Position numbers and translations under genes: made by a program. This document shows, one piece after another, positions 10,495 to 19,877 of a DNA stretch of 64,000 nucleotides (the first letter of the stretch is position 1; every line of letters starts with the position of its first letter). A model generated the notes under the pieces. It was not told the origin of the DNA. It worked only from the letters and a program-made list of their open reading frames with translations, and did no database searches. Origin of the DNA: Caballeronia choica (lineage in GTDB: Bacteria; Pseudomonadota; Gammaproteobacteria; Burkholderiales; Burkholderiaceae); the NCBI RefSeq assembly GCF_001544535.1, contig NZ_FCON02000010.1:1-64000 (forward strand). The letters run 5' to 3'.

Positions 10495-10827
10495 TCAGGC
10501 TTGCTTCGTCTGCGTGCCGTGATGCGGCGGCAGTTCGCACGCTTCGGTGACGAGCAGATCGTTATCCTTCGCGAAGTTCATGACGAAGTCGAACGCCATC
10601 GGCTCGATGTCGCGCAACCGCGAGTCGAGGATCACGGTCTTGATGTTGCCAAGCATCGTCGGGCGGACATACACGGAGTATTGCAGGCGGGCATTCGGCC
10701 CTTTCGCCCCGGGACCGAATGCCGACATCACGCCGCACAGGCGCTCGCACCAGTCGCTCGGCCGAAATGTCCTGCCGCTCTTGGTGACGCCCTGGATGAA
10801 GTACTCGGTCGGGATTGTTTCGGCCAT
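10495..10827 (-). CDS. DUF3579 domain protein
   Basis: A 110-residue soluble protein starting MAETIPTEYFIQGVTKSGRTFRPSDWCERLCGVMSAFG, typical of the DUF3579 family found in betaproteobacteria beside argF. The middle (ARLQYSVYVRPTMLGNIKTVILDSRLRDIEPMAFDFVMNFAKDNDL) is conserved. Function is unknown. The ATG at 10827 is chosen because the family begins there; the frame is open much further upstream without family resemblance. It diverges from argF, with about 470 bases between. Confidence 0.8.
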   Translation of the reverse strand: MAETIPTEYFIQGVTKSGRTFRPSDWCERLCGVMSAFGPGAKGPNARLQYSVYVRPTMLGNIKTVILDSRLRDIEPMAFDFVMNFAKDNDLLVTEACELPPHHGTQTKQA

Positions 10828-11300
10828 GTAGGAAACCCTGTTTGACGGCCGGCGGAGGCGCCGGCGAACGCGCATGTATGACGCCGCTCGGGGCCGACCG
10901 GCGTCGGATACGGCTTTCGCGGTTCTGCCTCGTGATCTGACTGCCCTGCTTGCTTCAGACTTCGTCGGCGCGGCGCCGATCTGGAAACCTGCGCGTCGCA
11001 CGCGTTTCGATTGCACGTTTCCGATGAGACGAACCTCGCGCCGCGAACACGCGTTGGAAGCTGCCTGATATGAACAACTGCATGACAAATCTGTCAAAAA
11101 AACCATCGGGATTATACCGCAGCGCCCCTCCTTCCGCAGTGCACACAAAGGCGCGGACGCGCTTGCCGCGCGCCGTCGCGGGCGCTTGCGAGCGTCAAGG
11201 CCAACTCGTCAAACGATGCGAAATCCTTTATGCTCAAACGTGATACCACCAACGACGGCGGCGCCGTCCGGCTTATTCCGAGCCGGGTCGAAGCCGCCGT
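10828..11300. other. Intergenic region, DUF3579/argF
   Basis: About 470 bases without a supportable gene. It should contain promoters for both divergent genes, but no convincing -35/-10 pair or ARG-box pair was identified by eye. Confidence 0.4.
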
Positions 11301-12239
11301 ATGCGTTTCATGACCTCAAAAAAAATTCGCCACTACCTGCAGTTCAAGGACTTCTCGCTCGACGATTACGACTACGTCCTCGAACGTGCGCGCATCCTCA
11401 AGCGCAAGTTCAAGAGCTACGAGACGTATCACCCGCTGCACGACCGCACGCTTGCGATGATCTTCGAAAAGAATTCGACGCGCACGCGTCTCTCGTTCGA
11501 AGCCGGCATCTTTCAGCTCGGCGGCCACGCGGTGTTTCTCAGCACGCGCGACACGCAACTCGGACGCGGTGAGCCGATCGAGGACGCGGCGCAAGTCGTC
11601 TCGCGGATGGTCGACATCATCATGATCCGCACCTTCGGCCAGGAGATCATCGAGCGTTTCGCCGAAAATTCGCGCGTGCCGGTGATCAACGGCCTGACCA
11701 ACGAGTATCACCCGTGCCAGGTGCTGGCCGACATCTTCACGTACTACGAGCACCGCGGGCCGATTGGCGGCAAGACGGTCGCGTGGGTCGGCGATGCCAA
11801 CAACATGCTCTATACGTGGATCGAGGCCGCACACATCCTCGGTTTCAAGTTGCGCCTGTCGACGCCGCCCGGCTACAAGCTCGACCGCGCGCTGGTGTCC
11901 GAAGATAGCGCGCCGTCCTTCGAGGAATTCGACGACCCGAACGAAGCGTGCGCCGGCGCCGATCTCGTCACCACCGACGTCTGGACCAGCATGGGCTTCG
12001 AAGCCGAGAACGAGGCGCGCAAGAAGGCGTTCGCCGACTGGTGCGTCGACGGCGAGATGATGGCGCGCGCCCACCCGGACGCCCTTTTCATGCACTGCCT
12101 GCCCGCGCATCGCGGCGAGGAAGTGAGCGCGGAAGTGATCGACGGACCGCAAAGCGTCGTCTGGGACGAAGCGGAAAACCGTCTGCACGTCCAAAAAGCG
12201 CTGATGGAATATCTGCTGCTCGGCAAGCTCAATCACTAA
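11301..12239 (+). CDS. argF: Ornithine carbamoyltransferase
   Basis: Anabolic arginine enzyme that joins ornithine and carbamoyl phosphate to give citrulline. The 312-residue protein has the carbamoyl-phosphate motif STRTR (residues 59-63, in FEKNSTRTRLSFE), the EYHPCQ ornithine-side motif, VAWVGDANNMLYTWI, and the catalytic HCLPAHRGEEV near the C-terminus. A second ATG at 11310 begins the sequence that aligns best with relatives and may be the true start. argG follows after about 140 bases on the same strand. Confidence 0.95.
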   Translation: MRFMTSKKIRHYLQFKDFSLDDYDYVLERARILKRKFKSYETYHPLHDRTLAMIFEKNSTRTRLSFEAGIFQLGGHAVFLSTRDTQLGRGEPIEDAAQVVSRMVDIIMIRTFGQEIIERFAENSRVPVINGLTNEYHPCQVLADIFTYYEHRGPIGGKTVAWVGDANNMLYTWIEAAHILGFKLRLSTPPGYKLDRALVSEDSAPSFEEFDDPNEACAGADLVTTDVWTSMGFEAENEARKKAFADWCVDGEMMARAHPDALFMHCLPAHRGEEVSAEVIDGPQSVVWDEAENRLHVQKALMEYLLLGKLNH

Positions 12240-12380
12240 CGCGCCTCGGCAACCCGCACGGGCGTTCAGCCGCCGCGTCATCCTGAAAATGCGGAAACGC
12301 GGCCATTTAATGTCAAAATGGCGGTTTTCCCGCGCGTTTGCGATGCCGGCGCGCCCCGTCTCCAGCCACACGAGTTCACC

Positions 12381-13610
12381 ATGAGCGATATCAAGAAAGT
12401 CGTGCTCGCCTATTCGGGCGGCCTCGACACCTCCGTCATCCTGAAATGGTTGCAGGACAACTACGACGCCGAAGTCGTCACGTTCACAGCCGACATCGGC
12501 CAGGGCGAAGAACTCGAGCCGGCGCGCAAGAAAGCGCTGCAACTCGGCATCAAGCAGGAAAACATCTTTATTGAAGACTTGCGCGAGGAGTTCGTGCGCG
12601 ATTTCGTCTTCCCGATGTTCCGCGCGAACACGATCTACGAAGGCGAGTATCTGCTCGGCACGTCGATCGCGCGTCCGCTGATCGCGAAGCGCCAGATCGA
12701 GATCGCGCGCGCGAGCGGCGCGGAAGCCGTGTCGCACGGCGCGACCGGCAAGGGCAACGACCAGGTTCGCTTCGAACTCGGCTATTACGGCCTCGAGCCG
12801 GGCATCAAGGTGATCGCGCCGTGGCGCGAATGGGACTTGCTCTCGCGTGAAAAGCTGCTCGCGTACGCGGAAAAAGCCGGCATCCCGATCGAAATGAAGC
12901 ACAAGCAAGGCGGCGCGCCATATTCGATGGACGCGAACCTGCTGCACATCTCGTTCGAAGGCCGTCACCTCGAAGACCCGAAGGCGGAAGCCGAAGCCGA
13001 CATGTGGCGCTGGACCGTCGCGCCGGAAGATGCGCCGGATCAGCCTGAATATCTCGACATCGAATTCGAACACGGCGATCCGGTTGCGCTGAACGGCAAG
13101 CGTCTGTCGGCGGCCGAGATGCTGACGGAACTCAACCGGCTGGGCGGCAAGCACGGCATCGGGCGCCTGGATCTCGTCGAGAACCGCTATGTCGGCATGA
13201 AATCGCGCGGCTGCTATGAAACGCCGGGCGGAACGATCATGTTGAAGGCGCATCGCGGTATCGAGTCGATCACGCTCGATCGCGAAGTCGCGCACCTGAA
13301 GGACGACCTGATGCCGCGCTACGCCTCGCTGATTTACAACGGCTACTGGTGGAGCCCGGAGCGCCACGCGCTGCAGGTGCTGATCGACCACACGCAGGCG
13401 AAGGTCAACGGCTGGACGCGCGTGAAGCTGTACAAGGGCAGCGTGTCGGTGGTGGCGCGCGATTCGAAGGAAACGCTGTTCGACAAGAACATCGCCACGT
13501 TCGACGACGACGGCGGCGCATACAACCAGGCCGACGCCGGCGGATTCATCAAGCTCAACGCGCTGCGCATGCGGATCGCGGAGAATGCGCGCCGCAAGCG
13601 TGGCGGCTGA
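12381..13610 (+). CDS. argG: Argininosuccinate synthase
   Basis: Condenses citrulline and aspartate with ATP to form argininosuccinate, the step after ArgF. The 409-residue protein starts [24 protein letters not shown] with the PP-loop signature AYSGGLDTS (residues 9-17). Further matches are [17 protein letters not shown], the [18 protein letters not shown] substrate loop, and a helical C-terminal oligomerisation tail. The ATG at 12381 fits the family; upstream extension to 12318 does not. A strong terminator follows. Confidence 0.96.
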   Translation: MSDIKKVVLAYSGGLDTSVILKWLQDNYDAEVVTFTADIGQGEELEPARKKALQLGIKQENIFIEDLREEFVRDFVFPMFRANTIYEGEYLLGTSIARPLIAKRQIEIARASGAEAVSHGATGKGNDQVRFELGYYGLEPGIKVIAPWREWDLLSREKLLAYAEKAGIPIEMKHKQGGAPYSMDANLLHISFEGRHLEDPKAEAEADMWRWTVAPEDAPDQPEYLDIEFEHGDPVALNGKRLSAAEMLTELNRLGGKHGIGRLDLVENRYVGMKSRGCYETPGGTIMLKAHRGIESITLDREVAHLKDDLMPRYASLIYNGYWWSPERHALQVLIDHTQAKVNGWTRVKLYKGSVSVVARDSKETLFDKNIATFDDDGGAYNQADAGGFIKLNALRMRIAENARRKRGG

Positions 13611-13638
13611 TTCTTCTTCGATCTGCTATTTCTGATGC

Positions 13639-13666
13639 AAAAAACCCGCCAATTGGCGGGTTTTTT
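13639..13666. terminator. Bidirectional terminator, argG / murB
   Basis: AAAAAACCCGCCAATTGGCGGGTTTTTT is a perfect palindrome with flanking A and T runs between the converging genes. Confidence 0.92.
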
Positions 13667-13680
13667 GTTGGCCGGCGTGC

Positions 13681-14697
13681 TCAGAGACAGACCGGCTCGG
13701 CTTCCAGTTCGACATCGAAGCGCGCGAGCACGTCGCGCTTGATCGCGTTCGCGAGTTCGAGCACCTGCGCGCCCGTCGCGCCGCCCCGATTCACCAGCAC
13801 GAGCGCCTGCCGGTCGTGCACGGCGGCGCCACCGATCGCGCGCCCCTTCCACCCGCACCGGTCGATCAGCCAGCCAGCGGCGAGCTTGACGAGTCCGTCG
13901 GGCTGCCGGTACGACACGACGTCGGGTTCGCGCTTTTGCAGCGCTTCGAAAGCCTGCGCGCTCATCACCGGATTCTTGAAGAAACTGCCCGCGTTGCCGA
14001 GCACCTTCCAGTCCGGCAGCTTGGCCTGCCGCACGGCGACGACCGCATCGAAGATGGCTTGCGCGTCGCGCTTGCCCGATCCTTCGAGCGCACGCGCGAC
14101 GTCGGCATAATCGGCGCGCGGCGTCCAGGCTTTCGGCAGGCGAAACACCACCGACGTGATCACGAACCGCCCGCGCCCTGCCCGCTTGAAAAAACTGTCG
14201 CGATAGCCGAACGCGCAGGCATCGCGATCGAACTCGTGTGCCAGGCCCGTCGCCAGTTCGATTGCGCGCAGTCGCTCGAAGCGTTCGCCCATTTCGAGCC
14301 CGTAGGCGCCGATGTTCTGGATCGGCGCGGCGCCCACCGTGCCGGGAATCAGCGCCAGGTTTTCGAGCCCGGGCATGCCTTCGGCCAACGTCCACGCGAC
14401 GAAGTCGTGCCAGTTCTCGCCCGCGCCTGCTTCGACGAGCCAGGCGTCGCCGTGTTCCTCGATCACGCGCTTGCCGGGAAGACCGACCAGCAGCGCGACG
14501 CCGTCGAAATCGCGCGTCAGCACGACGTTGCTGCCGCCGCCAAGCACGAGTTGCGGCAGGTTCGCGATGCGCGTGTCCCGCGCGAGCGCCGCGACTTGCG
14601 CTTCGCTTTCGAGCTTCATCGCGTAGCGGGCGCTGACGTCGAAACCGAATGTGTTGTGCGCGCGAAGCGAGTAGCCGGCGATGAGGGACTGAGCCAT
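13681..14697 (-). CDS. murB: UDP-N-acetylenolpyruvoylglucosamine reductase
   Basis: FAD- and NADPH-dependent reductase that makes UDP-MurNAc in cytoplasmic peptidoglycan synthesis. The 338-residue length and the extra loop mark a type I (E. coli-like) MurB. Visible features are [13 protein letters not shown], the FAD-binding [12 protein letters not shown] (about residues 48-59), [27 protein letters not shown], and the catalytic [12 protein letters not shown] with the active-site Ser. It diverges from yajQ. Confidence 0.95.
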   Translation of the reverse strand: MAQSLIAGYSLRAHNTFGFDVSARYAMKLESEAQVAALARDTRIANLPQLVLGGGSNVVLTRDFDGVALLVGLPGKRVIEEHGDAWLVEAGAGENWHDFVAWTLAEGMPGLENLALIPGTVGAAPIQNIGAYGLEMGERFERLRAIELATGLAHEFDRDACAFGYRDSFFKRAGRGRFVITSVVFRLPKAWTPRADYADVARALEGSGKRDAQAIFDAVVAVRQAKLPDWKVLGNAGSFFKNPVMSAQAFEALQKREPDVVSYRQPDGLVKLAAGWLIDRCGWKGRAIGGAAVHDRQALVLVNRGGATGAQVLELANAIKRDVLARFDVELEAEPVCL

Positions 14698-14827
14698 GAA
14701 AAACCGCGTGAGGAAAAGAGGCGTCCGTGGGAAAACCGGGACGGCATCGGTAGAATGACGTTCGGTCCGTGATTATAGCGAGTGCGCACCTGCGACCCGC
14801 GCCTCGCCTCAACGAAGGGGAAGACAG

Positions 14828-15313
14828 ATGCCATCGTTTGACGTCGTCAGCGAAGCAAACATGATCGAGGTGAAGAACGCACTCGAGCAGTCGAACAAGG
14901 AAATTTCCACGCGCTTCGACTTCAAGGGTTCCGACGCGCGCGTCGAGCAAAAGGAGCGCGAACTGACGCTCTACGCCGACGACGACTTCAAGCTCGGCCA
15001 GGTGAAGGACGTGCTGCTCTCGAAGCTGGCGAAGCGCAACGTCGACGTGCGGTTCCTCGACTACGGCAAGATCGAGAAGATCGGCGGCGACAAGCTCAAG
15101 CAGGTCGTGACGATCAAGAAAGGCGTGACGGGCGACCTGGCGAAGAAGATCGTCAAGCTCGTGAAGGACAGCAAGATCAAGGTGCAGGCGAGCATTCAGG
15201 GCGACGCGGTGCGCATCGCCGGCACGAAGCGCGATGATTTGCAAAGCACGATCGCGATGCTGAAGAAGGATGTGACGGAGACGCCGCTAGACTTCAACAA
15301 TTTCCGCGATTGA
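14828..15313 (+). CDS. yajQ: YajQ family nucleotide-binding protein
   Basis: A 161-residue protein made of two similar alpha-beta domains: [39 protein letters not shown], then [46 protein letters not shown]. Members bind nucleotides or RNA. In Xanthomonas and some other bacteria YajQ has been described as a cyclic-di-GMP effector. Which role applies here cannot be told from sequence. It has a good AGGGGAAG ribosome binding site and a terminator after the gene. Confidence 0.93.
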   Translation: MPSFDVVSEANMIEVKNALEQSNKEISTRFDFKGSDARVEQKERELTLYADDDFKLGQVKDVLLSKLAKRNVDVRFLDYGKIEKIGGDKLKQVVTIKKGVTGDLAKKIVKLVKDSKIKVQASIQGDAVRIAGTKRDDLQSTIAMLKKDVTETPLDFNNFRD

Positions 15314-15331
15314 ACGGACATTGCCTTACGC

Positions 15332-15359
15332 AAAAGCCGCCCTCGAGGCGGCTTTTTTT
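15332..15359. terminator. Bidirectional terminator, yajQ / plsY
   Basis: AGCCGCC pairs with GGCGGCT around a short loop, followed by seven T on the plus strand. It lies between two converging genes and ends two bases before the plsY stop. Confidence 0.88.
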
Positions 15360-15360
15360 G

Positions 15361-15984
15361 TCACTCCGCCGCCTGAGCGGCACGTTTTTTATCGCCGATA
15401 CGGCTTTCCTGCCCGTTGAGCAGCTTCGAAATATTCCCCCGATGCCGCCAGATCAATAGCGCGCTCATCGCCGCGACCGCCAGCGAAATGCGGCCTGGCC
15501 CGAACAGGAACACCTGGAAAAACGGCGCGAATACGGCCGCGACGAGGGCCGCGAGCGACGAATAGCGGAAAAAGAACGCGATGATGAGCCACGTCAGCAA
15601 GGTGGCAACGCCGAGCGCCGGATGGATCGCGAGCAGCACGCCCGCCGCGGTCGCCACGCCCTTGCCGCCCTGGAACCTGAAGAAGACCGGATACAAGTGA
15701 CCCAGGAACACGGCGATGGCGGCCAGCGCGATCGCCGTGCTGTCCAGCCCGAAGCGCGCGCCGAAATGCACGACCAGCCATACCGGCAGCCAGCCCTTGA
15801 ACGCGTCGCCGAGTAGCGTGAGGATCGCCGCGAGCTTGTTGCCGGTGCGCAGCACGTTGGTCGCGCCGGGGTTGCCCGAGCCATAGGAGCGCGGATCGGC
15901 GAGGCCCATCGCGCGGCTCACGACGACCGCGAAGGAAATCGAGCCGATCAGGTAGGCGGCAATGGCGACGATCAGATTGTTCAT
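15361..15984 (-). CDS. plsY: Glycerol-3-phosphate acyltransferase PlsY
   Basis: Inner-membrane enzyme that acylates glycerol-3-phosphate from acyl-phosphate in phospholipid synthesis. The 207-residue protein has five or so hydrophobic segments and the three PlsY motifs: [30 protein letters not shown] (motif 1), [21 protein letters not shown] (motif 2) and the later [19 protein letters not shown] (motif 3). Length is normal. It lies downstream of ybaK on the same strand. Confidence 0.95.
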   Translation of the reverse strand: MNNLIVAIAAYLIGSISFAVVVSRAMGLADPRSYGSGNPGATNVLRTGNKLAAILTLLGDAFKGWLPVWLVVHFGARFGLDSTAIALAAIAVFLGHLYPVFFRFQGGKGVATAAGVLLAIHPALGVATLLTWLIIAFFFRYSSLAALVAAVFAPFFQVFLFGPGRISLAVAAMSALLIWRHRGNISKLLNGQESRIGDKKRAAQAAE

Positions 15985-16023
15985 GGTGTCAGCTTGTTCA
16001 ACGTGTCGGGAGTGGCGCGCATT

Positions 16024-16515
16024 TTAGTCGACGCTCGCGCACTGGACGGCTTTCGCACGCAGCAGTTCGGTCAGCACCGACGGCCTGATGCTCACCAGAT
16101 AGCCGCGCCGCCCGCCGTTCAGATAAATCGTGTCGAGATCGAGGATGCTCGCTTCGACGTAGACCGGCATCGCCTTCTTCGTGCCGAACGGCGACGTTCC
16201 GCCGACCAGAAACCCCGAATGACGGTTCGCCACTTCCGGCTTGCACGGCTCGATGCGCTTCGCGCCCGTCTGTCGTGCAAGGTTTTTCGTCGATACGGTG
16301 CGGTCGCCGTGCATCAGCACGATCAGCGGCTTCGCGTGCTCGTCTTCCATGACGAGCGTCTTGATGACGCGATGTTCGTCGACGCCGAGCTGGCGCGCCG
16401 ATTCCTCGGTGCCGCCATGCTCGACATACTCGTAAGGATGCTCGCCGAACTCGACCTTGTTGCGCCGCAGGAACTGCGTCGCGGGCGTTTCGGACACGTG
16501 TTTTGCCTTGGACAT
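16024..16515 (-). CDS. ybaK: Cys-tRNA(Pro)/Ala-tRNA deacylase YbaK/EbsC family
   Basis: A 163-residue single-domain trans-editing protein of the YbaK/ProX fold that hydrolyses mischarged aminoacyl-tRNA, typically Cys-tRNA(Pro). It contains KTLVMEDEHAKPLIVLMHGDRTVSTKNLAR, the conserved GTSPFGTKKAMPVYVE motif, and NGGRRGYLVSIRP. The ATG at 16515 (MSKAKHVSETPATQFLRRN) fits family starts; an in-frame upstream ATG at 16551 seems too far out. plsY follows after about 40 bases. Confidence 0.9.
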   Translation of the reverse strand: MSKAKHVSETPATQFLRRNKVEFGEHPYEYVEHGGTEESARQLGVDEHRVIKTLVMEDEHAKPLIVLMHGDRTVSTKNLARQTGAKRIEPCKPEVANRHSGFLVGGTSPFGTKKAMPVYVEASILDLDTIYLNGGRRGYLVSIRPSVLTELLRAKAVQCASVD

Positions 16516-16622
16516 GTGCGCATTGTAGCGGCGCCGATCCGCGCTCACCATCGGCCGAACGGTCTATTGCGCGCGGCGCCGCGAGCGTGGCACGATCGTT
16601 CGCAAGCGTCGAGTGAGCAGCG

Positions 16623-17552
16623 CTAGCCGCGCGGATGATGCTGCTGATGAAGCGCCCTCAGGCGTGCGCGTGCGACGTGCGTGTAGATTTGCGTGGTCGA
16701 GATGTCGGAGTGGCCGAGCAGCATCTGCACGACGCGCAGGTCGGCGCCGTGATTGAGCAGGTGCGTGGCAAACGCGTGACGCAACGTGTGGGGCGAAAGC
16801 GGCGCATTCACGCCGCCGACGAGCGCATGGCGCTTTATGATGTTCCAGAACTGCTGGCGCGTCATGCCCTCGCCGCGTGCGGTGACGAAGAGCGCATCGG
16901 CAGCGCGCGCGCCGAGCAACGCCGGGCGCGACTCGCGCAAATACCGCTCGATCCAGCTATGCGCCGTCTGGCCGAACGGGACCAGGCGCTCCTTCGAGCC
17001 CTTGCCCATCACGCGCAAGACGCCGTCGTTCAGGCTGATCTCGACCGTTTTCAGCGTGACCAGTTCGGTCACGCGCAGGCCGCTCGCGTACATCAGTTCG
17101 AGCATCGTGCGGTCGCGCAGTCCGAGCGACGTCTCGATGTCGGGCGCATGCAGCAGCGCTTCGACCTGCGTTTCGTTGAGCGTCTTGGGAAAGCGCGGCG
17201 GCTGTTTTGCCGAGCGCAGCTTCAACGTGGGATCGGCGGCCGTGCGATGCTCGCGCAGCGCCCACGCGTAGTAGCGCCGGAAGACGGAAAGGCGCCGGTT
17301 CGCCGAGGTCGCCTTGTCGCTGCGCCGCGCCGCCATATAGCCGTTCATGTCGGCTTCGGTGGTCGCGTCGATCGTGCCGCCGCGCGTCTTCGACAACCAC
17401 TCGGCGAACAGCATGAGATCGCGCCGGTACGCTTCGAGCGTGTTCTTCGCGAGTCCGTGTTCGAGCCATAGCGCATCGCAAAAGAGATCGATCGACGTGT
17501 TGCTCGCGGCGAATTCGGGCGCCTGCGTGTCTTCTGAGAGTTCGGTGCTCAT
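16623..17552 (-). CDS. xerD: Site-specific tyrosine recombinase XerD
   Basis: Chromosome dimer resolution recombinase that acts with XerC at dif under FtsK control. The 309-residue protein has the SAM-like core-binding domain (residues about 20-110) and the catalytic domain with MYASGLRVTELVTLK (first Arg), HTLRHAFATHLLNHGADLRVVQMLLGHSDISTTQIYTHV (HxxR, His, and nucleophile Tyr). It is a housekeeping XerD rather than an island integrase: length and context (queG-ogt-xerD) are core. The start overlaps the ogt stop by ATGA. Confidence 0.93.
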   Translation of the reverse strand: MSTELSEDTQAPEFAASNTSIDLFCDALWLEHGLAKNTLEAYRRDLMLFAEWLSKTRGGTIDATTEADMNGYMAARRSDKATSANRRLSVFRRYYAWALREHRTAADPTLKLRSAKQPPRFPKTLNETQVEALLHAPDIETSLGLRDRTMLELMYASGLRVTELVTLKTVEISLNDGVLRVMGKGSKERLVPFGQTAHSWIERYLRESRPALLGARAADALFVTARGEGMTRQQFWNIIKRHALVGGVNAPLSPHTLRHAFATHLLNHGADLRVVQMLLGHSDISTTQIYTHVARARLRALHQQHHPRG

Positions 17553-18022
17553 GCGATCGATACGCCTTCATGCGCCAGCAGCCAGCGCTTTACGTCGGTG
17601 AAAAAATTGGCGCCTGCGTGATGCGCGAAGCCGCCGAGGCCGCTCGCCGCCACCACGCGATGACACGGCACCACGATAGGCAGCGGGTTCGAGCCGCACG
17701 CCTGCCCGACCGCCCGGGGCACGCTGCCGATCGCATTCGCAAGCTGCCCGTAGGTCCAGACTTCGCCGGGAGGAATGCTGCTGATCGCCTGCCATACGCG
17801 CCGCTGGAACGCCGTCCCGCGCGAAGCGAGCGGCAGGTCGAAATGCATCGAAGCCTCGATCAAATAGCGCTGAATCTGCCTGGCCGCTTCGCGCGCGAGC
17901 GGCGAGTCCGGCTCGATGATATCGGTCGATGCCGGCAAGTAGACGATTTCGCGCACGGAAGAAGCGTCGGTTCGAATCCCGACCTTGCCGAACGGCGCAT
18001 TGATTATCGCGTTATAGATCAT
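17549..18022 (-). CDS. ogt: Methylated-DNA--protein-cysteine methyltransferase
   Basis: Suicide repair enzyme that removes alkyl groups from O6 of guanine. The 157-residue protein has an N-terminal RNase-H-like domain and the C-terminal DNA-binding domain with GTAFQRRVWQAISSIPPGEVWTYGQLA and the active-site motif PIVVPCHRVV followed by GLGGFAHHAGA. It lies between queG (4 bases upstream) and xerD (4-base overlap) and is clearly cotranscribed with them. No Ada-type regulatory domain is present. Confidence 0.93.
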   Translation of the reverse strand: MIYNAIINAPFGKVGIRTDASSVREIVYLPASTDIIEPDSPLAREAARQIQRYLIEASMHFDLPLASRGTAFQRRVWQAISSIPPGEVWTYGQLANAIGSVPRAVGQACGSNPLPIVVPCHRVVAASGLGGFAHHAGANFFTDVKRWLLAHEGVSIA

Positions 18023-18026
18023 CGCT

Positions 18027-19295
18027 TCACTCCTCGATACAAGAGCGCAACGCCCATTCGACATGCTCGCGTACCACCGCTGACGCATCGTCGGCGCGCG
18101 CACGCAGCGCGTCGACGATCGCGGCCCGCTCCTCGCGACCCAGTTCGGCGCGCAACGCGTTGCCCATCGCCACCGCGATATTGCGCAGCCACCGCTCGTA
18201 GCCGATGCGCCGGATCGCGCTGCCCTGCATCCTGACATCGAAGTCGGCGGCGCTCCAGCCGAACAGATCGACAAGCGACGCGCGGTCGAGCCCGTGCCGC
18301 ACGTCGAAGTCGGCGACCGGCGCGGCCTGCGCGAACTTGTTCCACGGACACACGAGCTGGCAGTCGTCGCAGCCATACACGCGATTGCCGATCAACGGCC
18401 GCAGATCCTCGGGGATGCTGCCCGCAAGCTCGATGGTCAGGTACGAGATGCAGCGCCGCGCATCGACGCGATACGGCCCGACGATCGCGCCCGTCGGACA
18501 CGCCGCGATACATCGCGTGCACTGGCCGCAGTGCGCGCCGTCGTGCTCCGGGGCGCTCGATGGGTTCGTCGCCGCGTCGGGAGGCAGCGGTATGTCGACG
18601 TAGATCTCGCCGAGAAAGAACAGCGATCCGGCGTCACGCTGCAACAGCAGCGTGTGCTTGCCGCGCCAGCCGACGCCCGCCTTCTGCGCCAGCGCGACTT
18701 CCAGTACCGGCGCCGAGTCGGTGAACGCGCGATAGCCGAAGTGCCCGATCTCGTCTTCGATGCGCGCCGCCAGTTGCTGCAAGCGGTTTCGCATGACCTT
18801 GTGATAGTCGCGTCCACGCGCGTAGATCGATACCACGGCAGCGGTCGGATCAGCGAGCCGCGACCATTCGATCGCGCGCCAGTCGTTGCGCTGGCTCGTG
18901 TGTCCGCCGTGTCCACCTCGACCTGTCGTGACGCTTTCGTCGCCCTGGCTTGCGAGCGTCGACGCGGGCAGATAGGCGATCCGCGCAGTGATGACGCGTC
19001 GCGTGCCGGCCACAAGCTCGGCCGGCCTTGCGCGTTTCATGCCATGTTTCGCCATATAATCCATTTCGCCGTGATAGCCTGCTTCGAGCCATGACGCCAG
19101 GCCTTCCTCGGCTTCCGTCAAGTCGGCATCGCTGATCCCGACAGCACCGAACCCCAGCTCGCGCCCCCACGTCTTGATGCGTTGCGCGAGTTCCGCCAGC
19201 GCGGCTTCGTCGTGGATATCGAAGGCGCGCATGTCAGCGGCGGCGTTCCCGGACGCGGCCGTGACTTCGATGGAGTGTTCCGGCAATCGGTTCAT
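18027..19295 (-). CDS. queG: Epoxyqueuosine reductase
   Basis: Cobalamin- and iron-sulfur-dependent enzyme that makes the last step of queuosine tRNA modification. The 422-residue protein contains two ferredoxin-type cluster motifs, CGQCTRCIAACPTGAI and GCDDCQLVCPWNKFAQ, the HTLLLQRDAGSLFFLGEI stretch and a HEAT-like C-terminal segment (about residues 370-415). The N-terminus is longer than usual; an in-frame ATG at 19232 (MRAFDIHDEAA) is an alternative start. The annotated start is only 18 bases from the divergent tsaE start. Confidence 0.93.
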   Translation of the reverse strand: MNRLPEHSIEVTAASGNAAADMRAFDIHDEAALAELAQRIKTWGRELGFGAVGISDADLTEAEEGLASWLEAGYHGEMDYMAKHGMKRARPAELVAGTRRVITARIAYLPASTLASQGDESVTTGRGGHGGHTSQRNDWRAIEWSRLADPTAAVVSIYARGRDYHKVMRNRLQQLAARIEDEIGHFGYRAFTDSAPVLEVALAQKAGVGWRGKHTLLLQRDAGSLFFLGEIYVDIPLPPDAATNPSSAPEHDGAHCGQCTRCIAACPTGAIVGPYRVDARRCISYLTIELAGSIPEDLRPLIGNRVYGCDDCQLVCPWNKFAQAAPVADFDVRHGLDRASLVDLFGWSAADFDVRMQGSAIRRIGYERWLRNIAVAMGNALRAELGREERAAIVDALRARADDASAVVREHVEWALRSCIEE

Positions 19296-19313
19296 TACGA
19301 CATTTTACGAGCA

Positions 19314-19877
19314 ATGCCCGCCGCCCAAGCACGATCGACGCATCCACTTTCCGCCGCTTCCCACAAGGGAACGGCGCAGCTCGAACGCCGCTTCGATCTG
19401 CCGGACGAGGCCGCGACGCTCGCATTCGGCGCACGCTTCGCACAGGCACTCCACGCCGTGCGTCAAACACAAAATAACGAACGTTTCGCGGGCCTCCAGG
19501 TCCAGTTGAGCGGCGACCTCGGCGCGGGAAAAACCACGCTCGTGCGCGCGACATTACGCGCGCTCGGTCACGAAGGACGCGTGCGCAGCCCGACTTACAC
19601 GCTCGTCGAGCCGTACTCGCTCGACACGGAGTCGGGCCCGCTCGACGTCTATCACTTCGATCTCTACCGCTTCGCCGATCCCGCCGAATGGGCCGACGCC
19701 GGCTTTCGCGAATATTTCGATCGCGGCGCGGTATGTCTTGTCGAATGGCCGCAGCAGGCGGGCGGCCTGCTCGGTGTGCCCGATCTCGAGTTCGCGCTGG
19801 AAATCGAGGGAGAAGGCCGCGTTTTGATTGCGCGGGCGTTCAGCAATACAGGAAAGACATGTCTCGAAAGATGTTGA
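19314..19877 (+). CDS. tsaE: tRNA threonylcarbamoyladenosine ATPase TsaE
   Basis: Small P-loop ATPase that works with TsaB and TsaD to put t6A on tRNAs. The 187-residue protein shows LSGDLGAGKTTLVRATLRALG (Walker A), VRSPTYTLVEPY (switch region), VYHFDLYRFADPAEW and a late CLVEWPQQA motif. The first 30 or so residues are not conserved in the family. Its end overlaps amiC by 19 bases, so amiC is likely translationally coupled, as found in many proteobacteria. Confidence 0.92.
   Translation: MPAAQARSTHPLSAASHKGTAQLERRFDLPDEAATLAFGARFAQALHAVRQTQNNERFAGLQVQLSGDLGAGKTTLVRATLRALGHEGRVRSPTYTLVEPYSLDTESGPLDVYHFDLYRFADPAEWADAGFREYFDRGAVCLVEWPQQAGGLLGVPDLEFALEIEGEGRVLIARAFSNTGKTCLERC

Noticed and set aside
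10828-11300. Small ORFs between DUF3579 and argF
   Set aside because: They lack ribosome binding sites and family motifs and run on from the opposite strand of neighbouring genes.
16623-17552. Tyrosine recombinase as a mobile-element integrase
   Set aside because: Length, motifs and cotranscription with ogt and queG fit the housekeeping XerD. No attachment sites or cargo genes lie beside it.
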